Shown here: positions 1 to 7,055 of the stretch, piece after piece
Numbering within the stretch: position 1 is the stretch's first letter
Layout of the letters: the number at the start of each line of letters is the position of its first letter
Assembly (NCBI GenBank): GCA_008501575.1
Contig: QQUO01000343.1
Coordinates: 1 to 13,253 of the forward strand
Direction: 5' to 3'
DNA length: 13,253 bases
Source: Pseudomonadota bacterium
GTDB taxonomy: Bacteria > Pseudomonadota > Gammaproteobacteria > Xanthomonadales > Marinicellaceae
The notes under the pieces: generated by a model
Seen by the model: only the letters and a program-made list of their open reading frames with translations
The model's database searches: none
What the model was told of the DNA's origin: nothing
Position numbers and translations under genes: made by a program

Positions 1-292
1 GACCTGAAAATGCAATCAATTGTTGAATATTGTTCTTACGATTTTTAGGCTTGCGAAATATCTGATTATCACAGGCACAAACCTGGTCCGCGCCAATAAT
101 AATGGCTTGAGGGTTTTGGCTTTTCACTGATTCAGCCTTGGCAATCGCCAGACGCAAGGCCCGCTCTTTGGGTTTTTCTGCGGCCCGTAATGATTCATCC
201 ACATGTGCTGTTCGGGATCGGAACTCAATACCCAATCGCTGTAATTGCTGTCTCCGGTGAGTCGAGCTTGATGCCAGAATCAATTGCACCAT
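1..292 (-). CDS. Maf/YceF-type nucleotide pyrophosphatase, C-terminus cut by window edge
   Basis: This is the N-terminal 97 residues of a Maf-family protein; the rest lies beyond base 1. Maf proteins hydrolyse non-canonical or modified nucleoside triphosphates to the monophosphate plus pyrophosphate in the cytoplasm. The start reads MVQLILASSSTHRRQQLQRL, the family's N-terminal nucleotide-binding signature (ASS/TSxxRRxLL). It is followed by VDES near residue 38 and GADQVC near residue 71, which holds the catalytic-loop Asp. GADQVC followed by a KP motif (FRKP) is closest to the YceF subgroup, which in E. coli prefers 7-methyl-GTP; that subgroup call is from memory of the family. The ATG lies one base past the kinase stop codon (TGACATG), so it is probably the third gene of the sigma-kinase operon. 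No clear Shine-Dalgarno is visible, which fits translational coupling. Confidence 0.88.
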   Translation of the reverse strand, partial: MVQLILASSSTHRRQQLQRLGIEFRSRTAHVDESLRAAEKPKERALRLAIAKAESVKSQNPQAIIIGADQVCACDNQIFRKPKNRKNNIQQLIAFSG

Positions 293-293
293 G

Positions 294-3158
294 TCATTGA
301 TTTTCTGAATTGAGCAAATCTAACAATTGCTGTAAACCGGGATGTTCGATGGCATGCTGTTGCATCAGGAGTTGTACCGCCTGGACATGTTGATTGGCTT
401 CCTTGAATTGTTTATTTTGTTGTAACAGTTGTGCCAGTTTTAAGCGCTGACTGAGGGTTCTTAAGGTCGAATCACCCAAAATATGTTGCGCCGCCTGCCA
501 ACTTTTTTGTTTATACAATAAGGCATTAACCATGTCATCTTGAGCGGCATATAAATCCGCCAGGGTATTGTAAGCGGTAATAATACTTTCATTGTCTTCA
601 GTCAGGGCACCCTCCGGTTGATGAATAATTGTACCAATCAAAGTAATGGCATCGGCTAAGCGATTTTGCTTTTGGTATATCTTAGCCAGCGTAAAATAAC
701 TACCTAAAGTTAAAGGGTGTTGTTCACCCAGGTTTTCTATGGCAATTTTTAAGACTGATTCTGCCAATGGTGTTGCTTTTTCAAAATCACCGATATCACC
801 ATATAAACGGGCCAAGATAGTCTGTGAATAAATGGTTGATTTATGATTAACACCTAATTCTTGTCGTTGGCTTTTAACCACCGGTTCAATCAGATCAATG
901 GCCCGTTGGTATTCCTGGTTCATATTAAGCAAAGCTGTTAAGTTGGTTTTTACTTCCCAGGTATCGGGATGGTTTTCGCCAACACTGTCATCAAATATCT
1001 CTGCTGCCCGTGAAATGTGTGCAATGGCTTCTTTTATATTACCGCGCACATAATCTAAAACACCCAAGGTATTCACTACCCGGCCGGTAATGGCACTGTT
1101 TAAGCCGTGTAGTTTTAACGCCAGTTGATACGCTTTTTCGGCATATTCTTTGGCCTTATCCATATCTCCGGTGGCACGATAAGTGCCTGATGTGGCCACA
1201 TAGGTATCGATTAAAAGCGGATGTCGCTCACCAAATACGGATTCAATTTGGCTGGTTAATTCATCACTAATGGCCAATGCCTGTTCAAATTCGCCGACAT
1301 CATTATACAAATCCAATAAATTATTTTTTATCGCCAAAATGCGTGGATGGGTGGGCGGCAATGTTTGCCTGCCGGTGACCAATGAATGTTGTAAAAAGTC
1401 AATGGCTTGTTTTGATTGTGAGGCTTTAAAAAGTAAATCGCCCACCCGTTGGGCGGCGACCAATTGTTGTTGAATTAAATCTTCACCTTGGAAATAATCA
1501 TGGGCCCGACGGGCCAGGGATAAGGCTTGCTCCTGATCACCTGTCAACTCGGCAATACCCGATTGAATCAACCACAAATCAGCCGGCCTCTCAGTCTGGG
1601 TCGCCTTTGAATCATTTTTTTGGACACGTTGTAACCATTGTTTAGCCGTTTCGGCATCATTGTTAATCACGGCCACTTGTGCTAAACCCAACATAGCTCG
1701 CCGGTTGTCGGGGGTGAGCTGATAAACCTGTTGCCATAACGCATCGGCGCGCTCATAGAGACCCAATTGAAAATAAGCCTGTGCAATGGCATCGGTTAAT
1801 TCACTTTTATCAGCCGCTGCCTTTAAATCTAAATAATCGATGTTTTCAGCCGCCTGGGCCAGTAATAACCGGGCATCAATGGCGCCGCTGCGGGCTTCTT
1901 CCGGTTTAGCCGCAGCAAATACATTCAATAAAAATTGCTTAAATTGCCGGCTTTTTTCAACTTCAATGCTAATTTGACGATATTGCCAGCTAAACACAAT
2001 AACGCTACTGACAGCAAACAACAGCAGTACCACACTGGTCACAAACAGGGCGGTACGTCGTTGCGCAAACTTACCGATGCGATAAACAAAAGAATCCCGT
2101 GACGCCGAAACCGGCCGGTGCTCTAACCAGGCTTGCAAATCATCAGCAAATAAATCCATGTGACGATAACGACGACTGGATTCTGATTGCAAAGCCTGCT
2201 GTAAAATTTTCCGCAGATCACTGTCAATAACCTTGTTTTTGAGTAACCTATTAATATGACTGTCATCATTAACACAGCCGGATAATAACCGATCCTTGCT
2301 CAAAGGTGATTCACCGGTCACCAGTTGTAAACACACGGCAGCCAAAGAAAACACATCGGTGCGGACACTGATGGGTTCAGATTTAATCTGTTCCGGGGCA
2401 GCATAATTAGGGGTTAAGGCCAGTAGTGTGGTTTTTTGCGGGTCTTTGGGTTTATTAAGTAATTTGGCTATACCAAAATCCACCACCTTGAGGGTGTCCT
2501 GGTCATCAATTAATAGATTCGATGGTTTAATGTCCCGATGCACCACCAAGTTGGTGTGGGCATAAGCAACTGCCCGAGCCGCCTGAATTATCAGTCCAAT
2601 AATATCTCGGGTCGAACACCCCTGTTCGGTGACATAGCGATCAATGGTTTTGGCATCTTTCACCAACTCCATCACCATATACGGCACGCCGTTGCTGCTG
2701 TGACCACCATGATATAATTTAACAATGTTGGGATGCGATAACCCGGCCAGAATTTTCTGCTCAACCTGAAAACGATCGCTTAAGTGTGACAAATAACCGG
2801 GGTGATTAAATAACTTAATGGCCACCGGTTTTTGTACTTCTGAACCCACTTTTTCTGCCACATACACTTCCGCTGTTCCACCTTGGTCCAAGGCCTGAGT
2901 GAGTCGGTAATCACCCACCACCTGACCCACTTCGAAAATGGTGTGTTTTATCACCTGCCGGTAACTTTCCATGGCTTGATCGAAATATTGACTTGATTGT
3001 TGGCCAGCACTAATCAGAGAAATTACCAGACTTTTAACCTCATCTTCGACATGAGGAAGCTGGTGTAACGCAGCAATTGCTTCTGAAACCGACAGGTCAG
3101 TCATGTCTGCGTAGATTTCATTGGCTTGTTGCCAGTGTTTAATGTCTTGCTCAACCAT
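294..3158 (-). CDS. Membrane Ser/Thr protein kinase with C-terminal TPR region
   Basis: Hanks-type kinase, 954 residues from the start chosen here. An N-terminal helical region (1-80) is followed by a kinase domain (about 83-350) with VAIK Lys115, alpha-C Glu133, HRDIKPSN (Asp209, Lys211, Asn214), DFG Asp227 and an APE motif (254-256), so it should be active. The glycine loop is degenerate: LDQGGTAEVY has Asp and Ala where the first and third Gly usually sit. One membrane helix (about 370-391) places the remaining 560 residues outside the cytoplasm. That region is TPR-like, with roughly 42-residue units carrying 'GE-HP-T' joints typical of TPR_10/TPR_12. An in-frame ATG at 3173 gives 959 residues but has no ribosome site. 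The ATG at 3158 has AAGG eight bases upstream and overlaps the sigma gene stop by eight bases (ATGGTTGA), so it is preferred. The kinase probably phosphorylates the upstream-encoded sigma factor (inference from families with this arrangement). Confidence 0.93.
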   Translation of the reverse strand: MVEQDIKHWQQANEIYADMTDLSVSEAIAALHQLPHVEDEVKSLVISLISAGQQSSQYFDQAMESYRQVIKHTIFEVGQVVGDYRLTQALDQGGTAEVYVAEKVGSEVQKPVAIKLFNHPGYLSHLSDRFQVEQKILAGLSHPNIVKLYHGGHSSNGVPYMVMELVKDAKTIDRYVTEQGCSTRDIIGLIIQAARAVAYAHTNLVVHRDIKPSNLLIDDQDTLKVVDFGIAKLLNKPKDPQKTTLLALTPNYAAPEQIKSEPISVRTDVFSLAAVCLQLVTGESPLSKDRLLSGCVNDDSHINRLLKNKVIDSDLRKILQQALQSESSRRYRHMDLFADDLQAWLEHRPVSASRDSFVYRIGKFAQRRTALFVTSVVLLLFAVSSVIVFSWQYRQISIEVEKSRQFKQFLLNVFAAAKPEEARSGAIDARLLLAQAAENIDYLDLKAAADKSELTDAIAQAYFQLGLYERADALWQQVYQLTPDNRRAMLGLAQVAVINNDAETAKQWLQRVQKNDSKATQTERPADLWLIQSGIAELTGDQEQALSLARRAHDYFQGEDLIQQQLVAAQRVGDLLFKASQSKQAIDFLQHSLVTGRQTLPPTHPRILAIKNNLLDLYNDVGEFEQALAISDELTSQIESVFGERHPLLIDTYVATSGTYRATGDMDKAKEYAEKAYQLALKLHGLNSAITGRVVNTLGVLDYVRGNIKEAIAHISRAAEIFDDSVGENHPDTWEVKTNLTALLNMNQEYQRAIDLIEPVVKSQRQELGVNHKSTIYSQTILARLYGDIGDFEKATPLAESVLKIAIENLGEQHPLTLGSYFTLAKIYQKQNRLADAITLIGTIIHQPEGALTEDNESIITAYNTLADLYAAQDDMVNALLYKQKSWQAAQHILGDSTLRTLSQRLKLAQLLQQNKQFKEANQHVQAVQLLMQQHAIEHPGLQQLLDLLNSENQ

Positions 3159-3720
3159 CGCTGTTGCCTTCATTATAGATGGCCAGGGCCAGTGCTTTGG
3201 CTTGTTGCCAGCGTCTGATCACCTGTCTCTCCGATAAATCAATCACTTCGCTGATTTCCTGGTAAGTTAAACCAAGCAGGACTTTCAGTTGTAATATTTC
3301 AGTTAACTTTTCATCAATGGCTTCCATGCGCTTAAATATCTGCTCCATTTCCATAACCCTGAAGTTTAACTGACTGTCACCGACACAATCAGATAGGCTC
3401 ATGGCGGATTTAATGTGTTGCCGTTTGTCGGTGGATTTAGCACGCAAAGTATCCACCAAATAGGCCCGCATACTGAGTGCCATATAATGCAGAAAATGAC
3501 GTGTATTGTTTAGCTGTAGCTGCTCATTATTGACCACTTTTAAATAGCATTCATGGGCAAGTACAGTGGGAGTAATGGTTTGACCGGGTGACAGTCGTTT
3601 TAATTGATGACCTGCCAAACTCTTTATTTCGGCATACAGTATGGCAAACACATCATCCACCAAGTCTTTGCGACCGGCTTTTATTTCTGATAAAAGCATT
3701 GTGATGGATTGTTCGTGCAT
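3151..3720 (-). CDS. ECF sigma factor, ECF43/Sig-70_X6-like, without the acidic region 2.2 motif
   Basis: RNA polymerase sigma factor of 189 residues, normal for the ECF group. Region 2 spans about residues 12-100. Region 4 spans about 130-180, with a clear helix-turn-helix (LTYQEISEVIDLSERQVIRR, 151-170). In ordinary ECF factors region 2.2 reads like DAEDLVQETFL and binds the core enzyme. The matching stretch here is TPTVLAHECYL (50-60), with Thr50, Thr52 and Val53 in place of the acidic residues. This is the hallmark of ECF factors encoded beside Ser/Thr kinases, such as EcfP of Vibrio parahaemolyticus, where threonine phosphorylation supplies the missing charge (known for EcfP, inferred here). 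No anti-sigma gene is adjacent. The start at 3720 lacks a strong Shine-Dalgarno; Met8 is an alternative. A good extended -10 lies about 27 bases upstream. The 3' end overlaps the kinase gene. Confidence 0.93.
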   Translation of the reverse strand: MHEQSITMLLSEIKAGRKDLVDDVFAILYAEIKSLAGHQLKRLSPGQTITPTVLAHECYLKVVNNEQLQLNNTRHFLHYMALSMRAYLVDTLRAKSTDKRQHIKSAMSLSDCVGDSQLNFRVMEMEQIFKRMEAIDEKLTEILQLKVLLGLTYQEISEVIDLSERQVIRRWQQAKALALAIYNEGNSDG

Positions 3721-3746
3721 AATTAAGTGGTGGTTAATTTATAATC

Positions 3747-3755
3747 ATTATACCA
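3747..3755 (-). promoter_or_regulatory. Extended -10 promoter of the sigma-kinase operon
   Basis: On the minus strand the sequence reads TGGTATAAT, a perfect extended -10 (TGn plus TATAAT). It lies in the 71-base gap between the PBP1a stop codon and the sigma start and would give a leader of about 20 bases. No convincing -35 is seen, as is usual for extended -10 promoters. It implies housekeeping sigma-70 transcription; no second, autoregulatory ECF promoter is recognisable. Confidence 0.5.
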
Positions 3756-3791
3756 GCGCCTCAGATCTATTCGATATTTCTTTAGTGAACT

Positions 3792-6257
3792 TTAAAACAA
3801 ATCATCATAATCAACCGCCTGCTTGTCCTCTTTGGCCGGCGGTAATCGACCCACCATAAAATACTCAAGCCGTCCTCCGCCGTTATCAGGTGGCAACAAT
3901 TCACCACTTTCAGGGTCAATTCGTGCCGCCACCACACCGGCTGGAACGGTTCGTTCATTTTCCGGCAAATCAGTAACCGCAGTTTGCATATAGTCAACCC
4001 AAATAGGTAATGCCACCCGGCCACCCACTTCACCGCGCCCCATCGGTTGAGGTGTGTCAAAACCAACCCAAACATTGGTCACCATTTGCGGGTGATATCC
4101 ATTAAACCAGGCATCCATTTGGTCATTGGTGGTCCCGGTTTTACCGGCTAAATCACTGCGCCCTAAGCTTTTAGCACGAACCCCGGTGCCCCGCTGAATC
4201 ACTTCTTGCATAAACGAATCTATGATAAAGGCATTCTCAGCGCTGATGACTCTGGGGGCTTTCAGCGGCTGCGGTTCAGAAACAACCTCAACCGAGTCTG
4301 ACTTATTGTCAGTTTCTGGCGCTTGATTGTTTATCACCAATGGCAGCGATTCAAGGGAATCTTGTTGGTCGAATTGCGGCTCAATAACGGCCGGTTCTTT
4401 AACACAATCATCACAAGCCAAAATATCTTGGTGTAAATACACCGGCAATTCTTGTTGGTTATAAACCGCGTCTATAACGTATGGTTTAATCAAAAAACCA
4501 CCATTGGCAAATGTTCCAAAAGCCCGATTCATGGCGATAATCGGGACATCGGCACTGCCCAAAGCAATGGATAAATCAGAAGGAATATCATCGGCATTAA
4601 AGCCAAATTTCATGATATGTTGACGCCCCTTTTGAATACCGATGTGACGTAACACCCGTATGGAGACCAGGTTTCGGGATTTAACAATACCTTCTCGCAA
4701 TCGGGTTGGCCCAAAGATTTTCTCACTGTAGTTTTCCGGCCGCCAGGCGCGCTCCAATTTATCATCTTCAAACACAATTGGTGCATCATTAATCACACTG
4801 GCTGCATTCAAACCATTTTCCAGCGCCGCTGAATAAATTATCGGTTTAAAACCTGATCCCGGCTGCCGTTTGGCTTGGGTGACCCGATTAAATTTACTAA
4901 TTTGATAATCATAACCCCCCACCAAGGCATAAATTTGGCCATTGTTGGGGTTACTGCTAATAAGCGCCCCTTGCACATTCGGAATCTGGCTTAAAGTAAA
5001 TTCACCCTCATCGTCTCGGGCCACCATCACCACATCGCCGATGGCAACCACCTCCGTCATATTGGCGGGCTTATTACCAACCCGATAGTTATCGACATAA
5101 GGCGCGGCCCAGTCACTGTCTTCAAAAGCCAATAAAATATCCTGGCCATCACCCAAACGCGCCTGGGCTTCCTGCTCATCAACGGTTAAAATTAATGCGG
5201 CTTGCAGGCCGGCCGGTTTTGGAAATTCACTTAATTGCTCGGTCAACTGTTCTAAATCTTGCATCGCCGTTTCATCGAAGTGTTGTACCGGGCCACGATA
5301 ACCATGACGTTGATCATAAGCGTGCAAACCTTTTTGCAGAGCTTCCTGTGCCGCCATTTGTAAGGCACTATTAATGGTGGTGACCACCCGATAGCCATCG
5401 GTATAAGCACCATCACCAAACCGTTCCACCATATCTCTGCGCACCATTTCTGCCACCCAGGGTGCCGCTAACTCCACCTCAGGCTCATGGATAAAGGCCT
5501 CATCGACTTCGTTCACCGCTTGTTCAAATTCCTGCTTGTTAATAAATTTAAGTTCGAGCATCCGTGCCAAAACATAGTTACGCCGTTGTAAAGCCCGTTC
5601 GGGACTGGTTACCGGATTAATCCGTGATGGTGCCTTGGGCGGAGCCGCCAACATCGCCATTTGTGCCAAACTGAGCTGATCCAGGGTTTTACCGTAATAA
5701 ACATCCGCCGCAGCCGCCACCCCGTAAGCACGATGGCCCAACAGTATTTTATTCAAATAAAGTTCCAATATCTCATCCTTGGATATCGTTCTTTCTAACT
5801 TAACCGACAAAAACAGTTCTTTGATTTTGCGGCTCCATGTTTGGTCTAAAGATAAAAACACATTGCGGGTTAATTGCTGAGTAATGGTACTGCCACCGCT
5901 CTGCTTTTCACCGGTGGTGATAATTTCCCACATTGCGCGCATAATGCCTTTGACATCAAAGCCATGGTGATCATAAAAGTTGGCATCCTCGGCAGCTATG
6001 TAGGCTTGTTTTAAGTGTTCCGGAATATCCTTAATGGCCACCGGAATGCGACGCTTGGTTCCAAATACCGCCATTAATTTTTGATCCTCACTATAAACCC
6101 GTAATGGCACCTGCAAGCGATACTCTTTAATGGATTCGACCGACGGCAATTCCGGTTCAAAGTATTTATACATACCATAGACTGCCACCACAGCCAACAA
6201 CAGGCAGACCAGTCCAAGCTTGGTCAAAAACCAAATAATTTTTAACGTTTTTCGCAT
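3792..6257 (-). CDS. mrcA: Penicillin-binding protein 1A (class A bifunctional PBP)
   Basis: Inner-membrane peptidoglycan synthase of 821 residues that polymerises lipid II into glycan strands and cross-links them in the periplasm. A short cytoplasmic tail and one membrane helix (about 3-29) precede the GT51 glycosyltransferase domain, with catalytic Glu90 in EDANFYDHHG and GGSTITQQL at about 121-129. A long segment (about 310-430) between the two domains fits the OB-fold insert of PBP1a proteins. The transpeptidase motifs are complete: SGFK (Ser468 to Lys471), SRN (527-529) and KTGT (706-709). A Gln/Glu/Pro-rich loop of some 65 residues separates SRN from KTG. The frame is open to an ATG at 6380, but that start overlaps the divergent gene. 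The ATG at 6257 has AGGA seven bases upstream and begins MRKTLKIIWF ahead of the membrane helix, so it is chosen. In many relatives mrcA lies opposite pilM; here it faces a two-component system. Confidence 0.95.
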   Translation of the reverse strand: MRKTLKIIWFLTKLGLVCLLLAVVAVYGMYKYFEPELPSVESIKEYRLQVPLRVYSEDQKLMAVFGTKRRIPVAIKDIPEHLKQAYIAAEDANFYDHHGFDVKGIMRAMWEIITTGEKQSGGSTITQQLTRNVFLSLDQTWSRKIKELFLSVKLERTISKDEILELYLNKILLGHRAYGVAAAADVYYGKTLDQLSLAQMAMLAAPPKAPSRINPVTSPERALQRRNYVLARMLELKFINKQEFEQAVNEVDEAFIHEPEVELAAPWVAEMVRRDMVERFGDGAYTDGYRVVTTINSALQMAAQEALQKGLHAYDQRHGYRGPVQHFDETAMQDLEQLTEQLSEFPKPAGLQAALILTVDEQEAQARLGDGQDILLAFEDSDWAAPYVDNYRVGNKPANMTEVVAIGDVVMVARDDEGEFTLSQIPNVQGALISSNPNNGQIYALVGGYDYQISKFNRVTQAKRQPGSGFKPIIYSAALENGLNAASVINDAPIVFEDDKLERAWRPENYSEKIFGPTRLREGIVKSRNLVSIRVLRHIGIQKGRQHIMKFGFNADDIPSDLSIALGSADVPIIAMNRAFGTFANGGFLIKPYVIDAVYNQQELPVYLHQDILACDDCVKEPAVIEPQFDQQDSLESLPLVINNQAPETDNKSDSVEVVSEPQPLKAPRVISAENAFIIDSFMQEVIQRGTGVRAKSLGRSDLAGKTGTTNDQMDAWFNGYHPQMVTNVWVGFDTPQPMGRGEVGGRVALPIWVDYMQTAVTDLPENERTVPAGVVAARIDPESGELLPPDNGGGRLEYFMVGRLPPAKEDKQAVDYDDLF

Positions 6258-6285
6258 AATATGTCCTGAATACAAGGATGATGGT

Positions 6286-6313
6286 TTGTAATTATGGTGG
6301 CTCATTATACAAT
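6286..6313 (+). promoter_or_regulatory. Candidate promoter of the response regulator/kinase operon
   Basis: TTGTAA at 6286-6291 (4 of 6 to the -35 consensus) and TACAAT at 6308-6313 (5 of 6 to the -10) are 16 bases apart. Transcription would start near 6320, giving a leader of about 43 bases. Its -10 overlaps the -10 of the opposing mrcA promoter. Confidence 0.42.
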
Positions 6314-6330
6314 GAATAACCGCTTGGCAA
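6304..6330 (-). promoter_or_regulatory. Candidate mrcA promoter
   Basis: On the minus strand TTGCCA (6330-6325, 5 of 6 to the -35) is followed after 15 bases by a perfect TATAAT (6309-6304). The spacing is shorter than the ideal 17. The start would be near 6297, about 40 bases before the mrcA ATG. Confidence 0.45.
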
Positions 6331-6362
6331 GACTTTGACCGAAACAGAGGACTAAAAATTTC

Positions 6363-7055
6363 ATGAAATCCACAAAACACATTGTTATTGTCGAAGATGA
6401 GACTGATTTATTGGCCAATTATAAAGCCGCCTTAAGCCATCAAGGCTACCAGGTCACCGGATTAAGCAGCCGCCCCCAAGCCGATGAATTTTTCAGTCGG
6501 CAATTACCTGATTTGGTCATTTTGGATATTGGCTTAATTGATGAACCCGATGCCGGTTTTGACTTATGCCGCAACCTACGTCAGCAATCTGCCAGTCTGC
6601 CGATACTTATATTAACCGCCCGCGACCATGAAGTGGATGTGGTCTCAGGCTTACGATTAGGGGCTGATGATTACCTCAGTAAGGACATCTCCATGCCCCA
6701 CCTATTGGCCCGGGTGGCCAGCTTATTTCGACGCAGTGAATTGGGTCTTAATAACCCGCAAATTAATCAATGGCAACAAGGACCATTAACCGTGTTGACC
6801 GATAACTTACAGCTACAATGGCACAACCAAAATGTGCCATTAACCGTCACTGAATTTTGGATGGTGCAATCATTGGCTCGCTATCCCGGGCAAGTCAAAA
6901 CCCGAGAACAACTGATGCAGGATGCCAATATCTATGTGGATGAAGGCACCATCACCTCACACATAAAACGCATCCGTAAAAAATTCATGGCCATCGATCC
7001 CGATTTTAATTGTATCGAAACAGTACATGGCATGGGCTATCGTTGGCAACCATGA
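6363..7055 (+). CDS. OmpR/PhoB-family response regulator, dedicated-sortase-system-like
   Basis: DNA-binding response regulator of 230 residues. The receiver domain (about 5-122) has acidic residues Glu11 and Asp12, phosphoacceptor Asp55 in LVILDIG, Thr85 and Lys107 (YLSKD). The C-terminal winged helix (about 140-229) ends with the typical IETVHGMGYRW. The loop after Asp55 (GLIDEPDAGF) is two residues longer than in standard OmpR proteins and lacks the usual Pro. That loop and the GLRLGADDYLSKDIS-PHLLARV stretch recall the proteobacterial dedicated sortase system regulator family (TIGR03787), from memory and not searched. The ATG has GAGG twelve bases upstream, a rather long spacing. Its TGA overlaps the ATG of the kinase gene (ATGA), so the two are co-translated. 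DNA targets are unknown; its own promoter and that of mrcA are within reach. Confidence 0.92.
   Translation: MKSTKHIVIVEDETDLLANYKAALSHQGYQVTGLSSRPQADEFFSRQLPDLVILDIGLIDEPDAGFDLCRNLRQQSASLPILILTARDHEVDVVSGLRLGADDYLSKDISMPHLLARVASLFRRSELGLNNPQINQWQQGPLTVLTDNLQLQWHNQNVPLTVTEFWMVQSLARYPGQVKTREQLMQDANIYVDEGTITSHIKRIRKKFMAIDPDFNCIETVHGMGYRWQP

Noticed and set aside
1270..1473. 67-codon plus-strand frame
   Set aside because: Lies wholly inside the kinase gene's TPR region, with no ribosome site or coding support.
3641..4075. Short frames opposite or inside the sigma and mrcA genes (3641-3859 plus, 3782-4075 minus)
   Set aside because: They overlap well-supported coding sequence and show no recognisable protein features.
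6258..6380. N-terminal extension of PBP1a to an ATG at 6380
   Set aside because: It would overlap the divergent regulator start and its promoter region, and it adds 41 residues before the signal-anchor. The ATG at 6257 has a good ribosome site.
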